From NCBI RefSeq assembly GCF_900112025.1, contig NZ_FOKL01000004.1:321344-385343 (forward strand): DNA of 64,000 bases. Direction: 5' to 3'. Made by a program: the position numbers and the translations under genes. This stretch comes from Janthinobacterium sp. 344. GTDB taxonomy: Bacteria; Pseudomonadota; Gammaproteobacteria; Burkholderiales; Burkholderiaceae_D. This document shows positions 7,857 through 17,137 of the stretch, piece by piece. The stretch's first letter is position 1, and each line of letters starts with the position of its first letter. Under the pieces are notes generated by a model. The model was not told the DNA's origin and ran no database searches. It worked only from the letters and a program-made list of their open reading frames with translations.

Positions 7857-8801
7857 ATGTCCTCTCCCCTCCTGTTCATCATTGCCTGCCTGATCTGGGG
7901 CTCCACCTTCTGGGCCATCACCTTGCAACTGGGCGATGTCGCGCCCGCCGTTTCCGTGGTCTACCGTTTCGGCCTCGCCTCCGCCACCCTGTTTGCCTGG
8001 TGCGCGCTGCGCGGCGATACCCTGCGCCTGCCCTGGCGCGCACAACGATGGATGCTGCTGCAGGGCCTGGCCTCGTTCGCCCTCAGCTATGTGTGTACGT
8101 ATAGTTCGGAGCAATACCTGGTCTCGGCCCTGGTCAGCGTGCTATTCGCGCTGATGGTGTTCTGGACGCCATTGCTCAACCGTATCGCTTTCGGCACGCC
8201 CATCACCTGGAGCACCTGCTGCGCCGCCCTGGTGGCCATCTGCGGCATCGTGCTGCTGTTTTACCAGTCCATCGGCGCGGCGCTGCAGGATATTCTGGGC
8301 GGCGGCAATGGACATTTCTTGCTGGGATTCATGCTGGCCCTGGTGGCCACCATGTCGAGCACGGTGGGAAACGCGCTCGTCATGAAAGTGCGCGAGCAGT
8401 CCGGCAACGTGATGCTGACCATGGCCTGGACCATGCTGTGGGGCACCCTGATGGTGGCCGCATGGGCCATCGCCACTGGCCAGTCCTGGCAAGTGCCCAC
8501 GCGCCCCAGCTACTGGATGGGATTGCTGTACCTGGCCATTTTCGGCTCGGTGATCGCCTTCAGCGCGTATTTCACTTTAATCGCGCGCATCGGCACGCAA
8601 AAGACCGTGTATATCGGCGTCGTGACGCCCGTCATTTCCGTGCTGCTGTCGGTGCAGTTCGAACACTACCGGCCCGCCCCCATCGAGTGGCTGGGCATGG
8701 CGCTATGCCTGTCCAGCGTGGCCTGGGCCCTGACGTCGGGCGCGCGCAAGACCAGCGCCATCGCTTCCCTTTCCAGTAATCAACCAACCAAGGCAACATG
8801 A
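7857..8801 (+). CDS. EamA-family drug/metabolite transporter
   Basis: A 314-residue inner-membrane transporter with about ten hydrophobic segments and two EamA repeats. The first repeat begins at the N-terminus (LLFIIACLIWGSTFWAI) and the second around residue 150. The ATG at 7857 aligns with the usual start of the family; the frame extends to 7794, but those residues are not transporter-like. The substrate cannot be told from sequence; relatives export metabolites or amino acids. The stop overlaps the next gene by 4 nt (ATGA), so the pair is probably co-translated. Confidence 0.88.
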   Translation: MSSPLLFIIACLIWGSTFWAITLQLGDVAPAVSVVYRFGLASATLFAWCALRGDTLRLPWRAQRWMLLQGLASFALSYVCTYSSEQYLVSALVSVLFALMVFWTPLLNRIAFGTPITWSTCCAALVAICGIVLLFYQSIGAALQDILGGGNGHFLLGFMLALVATMSSTVGNALVMKVREQSGNVMLTMAWTMLWGTLMVAAWAIATGQSWQVPTRPSYWMGLLYLAIFGSVIAFSAYFTLIARIGTQKTVYIGVVTPVISVLLSVQFEHYRPAPIEWLGMALCLSSVAWALTSGARKTSAIASLSSNQPTKAT

Positions 8802-9304
8802 ATACGTCACCCTCCCTCGCCATCCGGCCCGCGACCGCCTCCGACGTGGCCGCCATCTTCGGCATGATCCACGAACTGGCCGTCTTTGAAAAACTCGAAC
8901 ACATGATTAGCGCCACGCAGCCCATGCTGCACGACAGCCTGTTCGGCCAGCAGCCCGTGTGCGAAGCGCTGGTGGGCGAGGAAGACGGCGTGGTCGTCAC
9001 CTTCGCCCTGTTCTTCCACAACTTTTCCACCTTCCTGTGCCGCAAAGGTCTGTACCTGGAAGACCTGTATGTGAAGCAATCGGCGCGTGGCAAGGGCTAT
9101 GGCAAGCAGATGCTCGTGGCGCTGGCGCAACTGGCCGTCGCACGCGATTGCGGCCGCTTCGAATGGTCGGTGCTGGATTGGAATGAGAACGCGATCAACT
9201 TCTACCAGGGCATGGGCGCGGACGTGATGCCGGACTGGCGCATCTGCCGGGTCACTGGTGATGCCTTGACGCAATTGTCGGCGGGAACACCGACACCCGC
9301 ATAA
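8798..9304 (+). CDS. GNAT N-acetyltransferase, SSAT-like
   Basis: A 168-residue acetyl-CoA-dependent acetyltransferase. The core contains LEDLYVKQSARGKGYGKQML (about 86-105), with the R/Q-x-x-G-x-G/A acetyl-CoA loop, and WNENAINFYQGMGA (about 128-141). The pattern resembles spermidine/spermine or thialysine acetyltransferases (SSAT family), so a small amine substrate is plausible but unproven. It is coupled by overlap to the EamA transporter, which could export the acetylated product. Confidence 0.85.
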   Translation: MNTSPSLAIRPATASDVAAIFGMIHELAVFEKLEHMISATQPMLHDSLFGQQPVCEALVGEEDGVVVTFALFFHNFSTFLCRKGLYLEDLYVKQSARGKGYGKQMLVALAQLAVARDCGRFEWSVLDWNENAINFYQGMGADVMPDWRICRVTGDALTQLSAGTPTPA

Positions 9305-9315
9305 ACCGATTGCCC

Positions 9316-9350
9316 AAAAAAAATCCCCGCGGGCTAGCGGCACCGCGGGG
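9316..9350 (-). terminator. Intrinsic terminator for the small minus-strand gene
   Basis: Inverted repeat CCCCGCGG at 9325-9332 and CCGCGGGG at 9343-9350 with a 10-nt loop. On the minus strand it is followed by a run of eight T (complement of A at 9316-9323), a classical intrinsic terminator. The direction fits a transcript from the small gene at 9502-9639, supporting that gene as real. Confidence 0.75.
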
Positions 9351-9501
9351 TGAACCCATTGTCAAGTGGGAGGGGGAGAATGCAATCAACGGTTATCAAT
9401 ATAAACGCTACGACTTGTCACTGCGCTGACCTTTACATTTGCTTACCGGGCCTTACATTTCCCTTAAATCTGACAGACGAATGTGCATCATTTGCCACAG
9501 T

Positions 9502-9639
9502 TTATTTCCGTGGCTCAATCAATGTGCCATGCAAGCCGATATGTTGTGGCGCAACCCCACTGCCGCCCTGCGATTTTCTATGGATTTGGTACACTGTCAG
9601 GCAGGCGATGCAGCCAGCAACCACGGCAAAAATGACCAT
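9502..9639 (-). CDS. Small membrane protein, 45 residues
   Basis: Encodes MVIFAVVAGCIACLTVYQIH followed by a polar 25-residue tail, giving one N-terminal membrane helix with a basic cytoplasmic-type flank. AAGGAG lies six nt before the ATG, and the AAGGAGCGT context is the same as that of the 38-residue gene at 7557-7673. An intrinsic terminator sits about 150 nt downstream in the right direction. No family is recognised and no function is proposed. Confidence 0.6.
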   Translation of the reverse strand: MVIFAVVAGCIACLTVYQIHRKSQGGSGVAPQHIGLHGTLIEPRK

Positions 9640-9853
9640 GCGACGCTCCTTGGGTTTATTCAGGGTATCTGGGCCTGCGGCTGTCTCTTCACTTGGCCAA
9701 GCAGGAAAGATTCAGTGTGGCATCTTCGGCTCGTGGGGCATTGCGGAAGATCAAACGTGCCCACTTGGCGGCCCGATCGCGTTTGATGCGACGCAAAATG
9801 GCGGCATTCCGCTCACACAAAATGAACGAATCGCTACGCACTGGAGCCTCATC

Positions 9854-10033
9854 ATGAATGTCTCTGCCAAACCGCTCGTCATGAAACTGTACCGCGCCTA
9901 CCTGCGTTCCCGACTGGAACGCTACACGCGCGACTTGCAAGCCATCGCCGAACAGCGCGAGAACGACTTCCAGGCCGAACGCATCCTGCACCAGGCGGTC
10001 GTCTCGGTGCGCTCGAAACTGCATTCGCTGTAG
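9854..10033 (+). CDS. Small basic hypothetical protein, 59 residues
   Basis: Begins at the ATG at 9854, seven nt after GGAG. The product is a charged, probably helical protein (LYRAYLRSRLERYTRDLQAI then EQRENDFQAERILHQAV). The frame is open upstream to 9350, but that stretch is cysteine-rich, low-complexity and crosses the opposite-strand small gene, so it is not included. The gene ends 11 nt from the convergent transporter gene. Function unknown; related short proteins occur next to unrelated genes in relatives, from memory only. Confidence 0.5.
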   Translation: MNVSAKPLVMKLYRAYLRSRLERYTRDLQAIAEQRENDFQAERILHQAVVSVRSKLHSL

Positions 10034-10044
10034 CCGTGCAGACG

Positions 10045-11541
10045 TCAGCGCTGCCGGCCGGCAACGGCCCAGCGCTCCACCAGCTCGAACAAGCCTTGCG
10101 TCAGCAAGGCCAGCACGGCTGCGGGAATGGCGCCGGCAAGCAGCATGTCGTTGTCATTCAGCGCCAGGCCGATGGTGATGCGTTCGCCGTACCCGCCGGC
10201 GCCGATAAAGGCGGCGATGGTGGCCGTGCCCACGCTCATCACGGCCGCCGTTTTAATGCCCGCCAGCATCACGGGCAGCGCCAGCGGCAAATCCACATGC
10301 AGCAGGCGGTCGCGCCGGCTCAAGCCCAGTGCCAGCGCCGCCATGCGCAAGCCGTCCGGCACCTGCAGGATGCCCGTGCACGTATTGCGCACGATGGGCA
10401 GCAGCGCATACACGAATAGCGCCACCAGCGCCGGCACCATGCCGATCATGCCCAGCACGGGAATCAGGATCGCCAGCAGGGCCAGCGACGGCACCGTCTG
10501 CAGCACGCCGACGAACGCCAGCACCGTTTGCCGCAGCGGCGCCGAAAACGCCGCCAGCACGCCCAGCGGAACGCCGATCAGGCAAGCCAATGCCACCGAC
10601 AGCAGCACCAGGGTCAGGTGCTGGCGCGTCAAGGTCCACAGATCGTCGCCGATGATTTTCTCCAGCAGATTGCTGCGCGCCGCCGGTTTGGTCGCCTGCG
10701 TCCCCGAGGCCAGCCACTGCCGCGCCACGTCCGCAAACCGCTTGCCATCGATTTCCACGGCCGCATTCATGGCGATCATGTCGCCCTCGCTGATGCGCCC
10801 CTGCAGCGCTTGCAACGCTTGCCAGGCGGCGGGAAAACGCGGCGGCAGGTCGAGCCGGTACAGCAGCATGGCGTCGTAGCGGGGAAAATACTGCTGCGTG
10901 TCGGCCAGCACGCGCAAGCCATATTGGCGGATCTTCGCATCCGTCGAATAGATGTCGATCACGTCCACCTGGCGCTGCGCCAGCGCCTCATAGGCGATGC
11001 CGTGATCGAGTCCGCGCGGACGCTGCGGCAAGCCATAGCGCGCGGCCAGGCCCGGCCAGCCGTCGATCCTGCCGATGAATTCATGTGACAGGCCGAATCT
11101 CAACGCGGGATGCCGCGCCAGCTGGTCCAGGCTGGCAATGCCCTGTTCATCGCCGCGCATGGCCAGCGCATAGGTATTGTTAAAGCCCAGCGGCACGGCC
11201 ACGCCCAGGCCCAGCGGCGCCAGTTCGCGGCGCATCTGTTCCAGATCAATCGGCTTGTCGTGCTTGAGGATTTCGCTGGCGATGGTGCCCATGTATTCGG
11301 CATACACGTCGATGCTGCCCGCCTGCAGCGCGGCCAGCACGATGGCCGTGTTGCCCAGTCCCTGGCGGTGCTCCGCCCTGACGTGCGGCGCGGCGCTCTG
11401 GCGGACGATCTCGCCGAGGATGTAGGACTCCGTGAAGCGCTTCGAACCCACCTTCAGGGTGCCGCCGTCCAGAGCGTGCGCGGGCGCGGCGGCGAAGAGG
11501 AGCGACAACAGCAGGTAAAACAGACAGTCAACAACACGCAC
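10045..11541 (-). CDS. Fused substrate-binding protein/permease of a QAT-type ABC importer
   Basis: A 498-residue fusion. A signal peptide (about 1-23) is followed by an OpuAC/glycine-betaine-type binding domain (about 28-275, starting LKVGSKRFTESYILGEI), then a BPD permease domain with about five or six membrane helices (about 300-490, with GVLQTVPSLALLAILIP). The GTG start has GGAG six nt upstream. It is the last gene of the hut operon, 21 nt after hutI. Quaternary-amine-type HutXWV systems import histidine in other bacteria, so histidine or urocanate uptake is inferred. No ATPase gene is adjacent. Betaine uptake remains an alternative. Confidence 0.8.
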   Translation of the reverse strand: MRVVDCLFYLLLSLLFAAAPAHALDGGTLKVGSKRFTESYILGEIVRQSAAPHVRAEHRQGLGNTAIVLAALQAGSIDVYAEYMGTIASEILKHDKPIDLEQMRRELAPLGLGVAVPLGFNNTYALAMRGDEQGIASLDQLARHPALRFGLSHEFIGRIDGWPGLAARYGLPQRPRGLDHGIAYEALAQRQVDVIDIYSTDAKIRQYGLRVLADTQQYFPRYDAMLLYRLDLPPRFPAAWQALQALQGRISEGDMIAMNAAVEIDGKRFADVARQWLASGTQATKPAARSNLLEKIIGDDLWTLTRQHLTLVLLSVALACLIGVPLGVLAAFSAPLRQTVLAFVGVLQTVPSLALLAILIPVLGMIGMVPALVALFVYALLPIVRNTCTGILQVPDGLRMAALALGLSRRDRLLHVDLPLALPVMLAGIKTAAVMSVGTATIAAFIGAGGYGERITIGLALNDNDMLLAGAIPAAVLALLTQGLFELVERWAVAGRQR

Positions 11542-11562
11542 GCGGCGCTCCAGGGCGGATGA

Positions 11563-12789
11563 TCAGTCCGGCAAGCTTACCACCGGCGTGCGCCAGACAC
11601 CGCCATGCACCACGCCCGCGCACGGATTCAGGCCCAGCGCATACGCCAGGTCGGCCGGGCGCGCGATGCGCCACAGGGCGAAATCGGCGCGCTTGCCCAG
11701 GGCCAGGCTGCCCGTTTCATGCTGCAAGCCCAGCGCGCGCGCCGCGTGGCACGTGACACCGGCCAGCGCTTCCTGCGGCGTGAGGCGCCACAGGGTGCAG
11801 GCCATGTTCATCGCCAGCAGCAAGGACGTCATCGGCGAGGTGCCCGGATTGCAGTCGGTGGACACGGCCATCGGCACGCCGGCCGCGCGCAGCGCCGCCA
11901 CCGGCGGTGGCTGCGTCTCGCGCAGAAAATAATACGCGCCCGGCAGCAGCACGGCCACCGTGCCGTGTCTTGCCATGGCGGCGATGCCGTCCGGCGACAA
12001 AAATTCCAGGTGGTCGGCCGACAAGCCGCCGTAGCGGGCCACCAGCGCCGCGCCGCCCAGGTCCGACAACTGCTCCGCATGCAGTTTCACGGGCAGGCCC
12101 AGCGCCTGTGCCGCGTCAAACACCCGCTGCGTTTGCGCCGGCGTGAAGCCGATGCGCTCGCAAAACGCGTCGACGGCGTCGACCAGGCCGTCGCCAGCCA
12201 GCGCGGGCAGCATCTGCGCGCACAGCAGGTCGATATACGCATCGGCCTGGCCCGTAAATTCGGGCGGCAGCGCGTGCGCGCCCAGGAAGGTGGTGCGCAC
12301 GGACACGGGCAGCCGTTCCCCGATGCTGCGCGCCACGCGCAGCATCTTCGCTTCGCTGTCCGCGTCGAGGCCATAGCCGGACTTGATCTCCAGCGTGGTG
12401 ACGCCCTCGGCCAGCAGCGCCAGCACGCGGGGCAGGCTTTGCCGCAGCAATTCATCGTCGCTGGCCGCGCGCGTGGCGCGCACGGTGGACATGATGCCGC
12501 CGCCGGCGCGGCTGATGTCTTCATAGCTGGCGCCATTCAGGCGCGCCTCGAATTCATCGCTGCGGTTGCCCGCATGGACGATGTGCGTGTGGCAGTCGAT
12601 CAGGCCTGGCGTCAGCCAGCAGCCTTGCCCATCGTGCAGTACCGCACCGCTGGCCGGCAGCTCGTCGCCGGGGCCGAACCAGGCGATGCGGCCATCCTTG
12701 ACGGCGATGGCGGCGTCGAGCAGCTCGCCGTAGCCGTTCACCATCGTGGCCAGGTGGACGTTGTGGATGACCATATCCCAGTCTTGCAT
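11563..12789 (-). CDS. hutI: Imidazolonepropionase
   Basis: Zinc amidohydrolase that opens 4-imidazolone-5-propionate to N-formimino-L-glutamate, third step of histidine degradation. The 408 residues fit the family. The metal motif is in [18 protein letters not shown] (about 58-75), and the remaining histidine ligands lie in VKLHAEQL and the later SADHLEF. AGGA lies six nt before the ATG. It sits between hutD (12-nt gap) and the fused transporter in one operon. Confidence 0.95.
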   Translation of the reverse strand: MQDWDMVIHNVHLATMVNGYGELLDAAIAVKDGRIAWFGPGDELPASGAVLHDGQGCWLTPGLIDCHTHIVHAGNRSDEFEARLNGASYEDISRAGGGIMSTVRATRAASDDELLRQSLPRVLALLAEGVTTLEIKSGYGLDADSEAKMLRVARSIGERLPVSVRTTFLGAHALPPEFTGQADAYIDLLCAQMLPALAGDGLVDAVDAFCERIGFTPAQTQRVFDAAQALGLPVKLHAEQLSDLGGAALVARYGGLSADHLEFLSPDGIAAMARHGTVAVLLPGAYYFLRETQPPPVAALRAAGVPMAVSTDCNPGTSPMTSLLLAMNMACTLWRLTPQEALAGVTCHAARALGLQHETGSLALGKRADFALWRIARPADLAYALGLNPCAGVVHGGVWRTPVVSLPD

Positions 12790-12801
12790 GCTATTTCCTT
12801 C

Positions 12802-13377
12802 TCAGGTGAACAGGTCGACGCGCAGCACGGCCGAGCGCTGCAAGGCGTCCAGTTGCCACTCCGGCGCATCGTCGGCATCGAGCAGCAGCGCGTCATGGCG
12901 GGCCAGCGCGAACTGCTGCCCGCCACCGCGCGCCAGCACGGCGCCATCGCCGACGACGAACAGCAAGGTCGTCGCGCTGCGCCGCACCAGCCGGCCAGGC
13001 GCCATGATCTTTTCCAGCTGGTGGCGGCAGCGGTCGCGCCGCGTCATCACGTTGAAATCCGTCGTCGCGCCCTTGACTTGCGCATGCACGAGGGCCTCGC
13101 CGGGAAACCACAGCATCGGCTGCGCCGCGTTCAAGAGCACCTTGCGCGCGCCGTCCAGCGTCAGCTGCACGCTGTCGCCTTCGACCAGCATCAGGCTGCG
13201 GTCGATGCCGGGAAAGCTGGAAAACGGCCCGTCGGCCATGATGGTCGCCAGGCTGATGCGCCAGTCGAAATCATCAAAGCCCGCATCGGGCGGCGAAATG
13301 GCGATTTCCGTCGTGCTGCCTCCGCCATTCTTCCACGGTGCGGCGCGCAGGCATTCGTGCGCAAGGAAGCTGGCCAT
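12802..13377 (-). CDS. hutD: HutD-family protein of histidine utilisation
   Basis: A 191-residue cupin-fold protein. The ATG at 13377 shares its A with the hutF stop (TGATG), so the genes are translationally coupled; the longer frame is discarded. Family features visible are APWKNGGGSTTEI near the N-terminus and WRISLATI. HutD is linked genetically to the hut pathway in pseudomonads and thought to limit or buffer its expression. Its biochemical role is not established. Confidence 0.9.
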   Translation of the reverse strand: MASFLAHECLRAAPWKNGGGSTTEIAISPPDAGFDDFDWRISLATIMADGPFSSFPGIDRSLMLVEGDSVQLTLDGARKVLLNAAQPMLWFPGEALVHAQVKGATTDFNVMTRRDRCRHQLEKIMAPGRLVRRSATTLLFVVGDGAVLARGGGQQFALARHDALLLDADDAPEWQLDALQRSAVLRVDLFT

Positions 13378-14765
13378 CAGAGCGCCCGCAGCTGGGCCAG
13401 GGTGCGCTTGTAGGCGGTGGCGATGGCGTCCTGCGCCACGTGGCGCCCGCCGCGTACCTGCCACTGGCCACCGCACAGCACGTCGCGCACCAGGTTATCG
13501 TTACCGCAGAACAGCACGCTGCCCAGCACATCGTCGATGGCCACGCCGCACAGGTTCACATGCGCGTCATCGAGCACCAGCAGGTCGGCGCGGCAACCCG
13601 GCGCCAAGGCACCGAGCTTGCGTCCGGCCGCCTGCGCCCCGCCCCGCAAGGCGGCTTGCCACAGGTAGTCGCCCACGCGGCGTTCGCCGGGTGTGGCGGC
13701 CACATTGCGCTGCTGGCGCTGCAAGCGCTGGCCGTATTCGAGCCAGCGCAATTCCTCGACGGGCGACTGTGACACGTGGCTGTCGCTGCCGACGCCGAAG
13801 CGCCCGCCAGCGGCGATGAATTCGGCCAGCGGGAACAGGCCGTCGCCCAGGTTCGCCTCCGTCGTCGGGCACAGGCCCGCCACGGCGCCGCTGGCGGCCA
13901 TCCGCGCCACCTCGTCGGGCTGCACATGCGTGGCGTGCACCAGGCACCAGCGCGCATCGGCATCGACGTGATCGTACAGATACTGCACCGGGCGCCGGCC
14001 GCTGTAGTCCAGGCACTGGCGCACCTCGCCCTGCTGCTCGGCGATATGGATGTGGATGGGACGGCCCTGCGGCAGCGCGTCCGCCACTTCACGGATCTGC
14101 GCCACGCCGGCGGCGCGCAGCGAATGCGGCGCGAAACCCACCTCCACCTGCCCGCCGCGCTGCGGCGCCAGCGCCTCGATGATGCGCAGCACCTCCTGCG
14201 CGTCGGTGCGGAAGCGTGCCTGCTCGGGTTTGAGGGGCTGTGCGCCGAACCCCGCATGGCTGTACAGCACGGGCAGCATGGTCATGCCGATGCCGCTGGT
14301 GCGGGCCGCGGCCAGCACCCGTTCCGCCGTTTCCGCAGGACGCGCATACAGCGCGCCGGCCGCATCGCGCTGCAGGTAATGGAATTCGCACACGGCCGTG
14401 TAGCCATGGCGCAGGCATTCGGCAAACAGCTGCGCGGCGATGCTTTCCAGCTGCGCCGGCGTGATGTGGCGCGCGAAGCGGTACATCAGCTCGCGCCAGG
14501 TCCAGAAGCTGTCCGCGACATGACTGACCTCGTCACCCGCGACTTCCGTCATGCCGCCCAGCGCCCGCTGGAAGGCATGCGAATGCAGGTTAACCATGCC
14601 GGGCAAGACATACTCGGCCACTTCCGCGCCGGGCGGCGGCGTGGCGCCCTCCTCGACGTGGGTCAAGTCGCCGTCCGCATCCCATTCCAGCAGCACGTCG
14701 CGGCGCCAGCCTTGTGGCAGCAGCGCGTGACGCGCGAACAGACAGGTACTCAATGCGCCACCCAT
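13377..14765 (-). CDS. hutF: Formimidoylglutamate deiminase
   Basis: Converts N-formimino-L-glutamate to N-formyl-L-glutamate plus ammonia, marking the five-step hut route. This amidohydrolase carries NLHSHAFQRALGGM (metal site) and HIHIAEQQGEV. With the ATG at 14765 it is 462 residues and overlaps hutG by 16 nt. A TTG at 14753 would give a 4-nt overlap and an N-terminus (ST-C-LFARHALLPQGW) that aligns better with relatives. The start therefore remains open, and the longest frame to 14870 is not supported. Confidence 0.92.
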   Translation of the reverse strand: MGGALSTCLFARHALLPQGWRRDVLLEWDADGDLTHVEEGATPPPGAEVAEYVLPGMVNLHSHAFQRALGGMTEVAGDEVSHVADSFWTWRELMYRFARHITPAQLESIAAQLFAECLRHGYTAVCEFHYLQRDAAGALYARPAETAERVLAAARTSGIGMTMLPVLYSHAGFGAQPLKPEQARFRTDAQEVLRIIEALAPQRGGQVEVGFAPHSLRAAGVAQIREVADALPQGRPIHIHIAEQQGEVRQCLDYSGRRPVQYLYDHVDADARWCLVHATHVQPDEVARMAASGAVAGLCPTTEANLGDGLFPLAEFIAAGGRFGVGSDSHVSQSPVEELRWLEYGQRLQRQQRNVAATPGERRVGDYLWQAALRGGAQAAGRKLGALAPGCRADLLVLDDAHVNLCGVAIDDVLGSVLFCGNDNLVRDVLCGGQWQVRGGRHVAQDAIATAYKRTLAQLRAL

Positions 14766-15538
14766 GCCACGGCCGCTGCCATCATCTGGCGCAGCAGCGG
14801 CTGCACCTTGGCCGCCAGGTCGGGCCGGTAGCCGAACGGCGCCGCCTCGTCCATGTACAGGCACTGGCACATCTCCAGCTGGATCGCATGCACGCGCTTG
14901 TCCGGCTGGCCGTAATGGCGCGTGATATGCCCGCCCTTGAAGCGGCCATTCAAGGCCACGGTAAAGGCATCCTGCGCGCGCGCGATGTCCACCACGGCGG
15001 ACGTCAGGCCCGCATCGCAGCTGGCGCCATCGGCCGTGCCGAAATTCAGGTCGGGCAGCTTGCCGTCAAAGAAGCGCGGCACATGCGAGGCGATGGAATG
15101 GGCATCCCACAGCACCACGGCGCCATGCACGCGCAGCAGCCGGTCCAGCTCGGCGCGCAGCTGCGCATGATACGGCGCCCAGTAGCGCTGCAGGCGCTGC
15201 TGCACGTCGGCCGCATCGGGTTCGCGGCCGGCCAGGTACAGCGGCTCGCGGTGGAAGGTATCGCTGGGCAGCAGGCCCGTCGTATCCTGGCCCGGATACA
15301 GATTCGTGTCTTCCCGCGGACGGTTCAAGTCGATGGTGTAGCGCGACCAGCGCGCCGACAGCACGGACGCATCCATCTCCTGCAAAAAGCCATGCAGCTC
15401 GCGCAGATGCCAGTCCGTGTCGGCCTTGATCAAGGCCTGCGGCGTCATGCGCGCGGCGATATCGTCGGGAATGTCGGTGCCCACGTGGGGCATCGACACG
15501 AGCAGCGGGATGCTGCCTTCGTTGAAGCGGAAATCCAT
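14750..15538 (-). CDS. hutG: N-formylglutamate deformylase
   Basis: Hydrolyses N-formyl-L-glutamate to glutamate and formate, the last step of the five-step pathway. The 262-residue length is typical. Family features are SMPHVGTDIP near the N-terminus, TIDLNRPRED (about 68-77) and LWDAHSI, with the zinc-binding histidine. A strong AAGGAG precedes the ATG. Presence of both HutF and this deformylase shows that glutamate is formed without formiminotransferase or formiminoglutamase. Confidence 0.93.
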   Translation of the reverse strand: MDFRFNEGSIPLLVSMPHVGTDIPDDIAARMTPQALIKADTDWHLRELHGFLQEMDASVLSARWSRYTIDLNRPREDTNLYPGQDTTGLLPSDTFHREPLYLAGREPDAADVQQRLQRYWAPYHAQLRAELDRLLRVHGAVVLWDAHSIASHVPRFFDGKLPDLNFGTADGASCDAGLTSAVVDIARAQDAFTVALNGRFKGGHITRHYGQPDKRVHAIQLEMCQCLYMDEAAPFGYRPDLAAKVQPLLRQMMAAAVAWVAH

Positions 15539-15558
15539 GCTTGTCTCCTTGCGCGCGC

Positions 15559-17124
15559 TCAGGCGTATAGCGGGGCGAACAAATTCTTGCAGGTGCTGCT
15601 CAACTCACCGTACAGCACCATCTGCTTGGCCGCCTCGATGTCGGGGGCAAAAAAACGGTCGGCATCGAAGAACGGCACTTTCTGGCGCAGCTGGTGGTGC
15701 ACATGCTCCAGGTGCGGCGAGGTTTTCAGCGGACGGTGGAAATCGATGCCCTGCGCGGCGGCCAGCAGCTCGATGCCGACGATGACGGCCGTGTTGTGCG
15801 CCATGTCGTCCAGGCGGCGCCCGGCGAACGTGGCCATGCTCACGTGATCCTCCTGATTGGCGGACGTGGGCAGGCTGTCGACGCTGGCCGGATGCGCCAG
15901 CGACTTGTTTTCCGACGCCAGCGCGGCGGCCGTCACGTGGGCGATCATGAAGCCGGAATTGACGCCCGGGTCGCGCACCAGGAACGGCGGCAGGCCGGAC
16001 AAGGTGGCGTCGATCAGCAGCGCGATGCGGCGCTCGGCCAGCGCGCCGATTTCGGCGATCGCCAGCGCCAGGGTGTCGGCGGCAAAGGCGACCGGCTCGG
16101 CATGGAAATTGCCACCCGAGACGATTTCCGCCTGCCCGGATTTGCCATCCTGGAAGATCAACGGATTGTCGGTGACGGCATTGGCTTCGATCAGCAGGGT
16201 GCGGCCCGCATTGCCCAGCAAATCCAGGCAGGCGCCCATGACTTGCGGCTGGCAGCGCAGGCTGTACGGGTCCTGCACGCGCTCGTCGCCTTCCAGGTGC
16301 GAGGCGCGGATGGCGCTGTTGGCCACCAGCTGGCGGTACATCTGCGCGGCCAGGATCTGCCCCGGCTGGCCCCGCACTGCATGCACGCGCGCGTCGAACG
16401 GCGCATCACTGCCCTTGGCCGCGTCCAGCGACAGCGCGCCCGTGACCATGGCCGCTTCCAGCAGGCGTTCGGCCATGAACAGACCATGCAGCGCCAGCGC
16501 GTTCGACACCTGCGTGCCGTTGATCAGCGCCAGGCCCTCTTTTGCCGCCAGCACGACGGGCGCGATGCCTGCCTGTGCCAGCGCCTCGGGCGCCGGCATC
16601 AATTCGCCGTTGACGCGCACGTCGCCCACGCCCAGCATGGCCAGGGTCATGTGCGACAGGGGCGCCAGGTCGCCCGAGGCGCCGACGGAGCCCTTGGCGG
16701 GAATGGCCGGCATGATGCCCGCGTTGTACAGAGCGATCAGGGTATCGACGATCAGCGGGCGCACGCCGGAAAAGCCGCGCGCCAGGCTGCCGATCTTCAT
16801 CAGCATGATCAGGCGCACGACGGCGTCCGACAGCAGTTCTCCCGTGCCGACCGAGTGCGACAGGATCAGGTTGCGCTGCAATTGCTCCAGCTTTGCATCG
16901 GGGATGCGCGTCTTGGCAAGCAGGCCGAAACCCGTGTTGATGCCGTAGGCCGCATCGCCCTTGGCGACGATGGCCTGCACGGCGGCGGCCGACGCCTCGA
17001 TGACGGGATAGGCCTCGGCGGCGAGGATCAGTTTCGCGGGCGCGGCCCACACGGCGCGCAGGTCGCCCAAGGTCATCGCGCCCGGTTTCAGGGTCCAACT
17101 TTTGGCATGCTGTGTCATAGTCAT
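15559..17124 (-). CDS. hutH: Histidine ammonia-lyase
   Basis: Non-oxidative deamination of L-histidine to urocanate, the committed step. The MIO prosthetic group forms from Ala149-Ser150-Gly151 in [23 protein letters not shown] (about 60-67) supplies the catalytic tyrosine. Length is 521 residues, slightly above the usual 505-515. Two ATGs (17124, 17118) are possible and neither has a strong ribosome site; coupling to hutU 13 nt upstream may help. It is the second gene of the operon. Confidence 0.95.
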   Translation of the reverse strand: MTMTQHAKSWTLKPGAMTLGDLRAVWAAPAKLILAAEAYPVIEASAAAVQAIVAKGDAAYGINTGFGLLAKTRIPDAKLEQLQRNLILSHSVGTGELLSDAVVRLIMLMKIGSLARGFSGVRPLIVDTLIALYNAGIMPAIPAKGSVGASGDLAPLSHMTLAMLGVGDVRVNGELMPAPEALAQAGIAPVVLAAKEGLALINGTQVSNALALHGLFMAERLLEAAMVTGALSLDAAKGSDAPFDARVHAVRGQPGQILAAQMYRQLVANSAIRASHLEGDERVQDPYSLRCQPQVMGACLDLLGNAGRTLLIEANAVTDNPLIFQDGKSGQAEIVSGGNFHAEPVAFAADTLALAIAEIGALAERRIALLIDATLSGLPPFLVRDPGVNSGFMIAHVTAAALASENKSLAHPASVDSLPTSANQEDHVSMATFAGRRLDDMAHNTAVIVGIELLAAAQGIDFHRPLKTSPHLEHVHHQLRQKVPFFDADRFFAPDIEAAKQMVLYGELSSTCKNLFAPLYA

Positions 17125-17137
17125 TCGGATTGAGGTC

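Noticed and set aside
9350..9853. Upstream extension of the 59-residue protein
   Set aside because: It reads through a minus-strand small gene with its own ribosome site and terminator and contains no family features; the ATG at 9854 has GGAG.
11605..13413. 602-codon plus-strand frame across hutI and hutD
   Set aside because: Shadow of well-supported minus-strand hut genes with coupled starts and stops.
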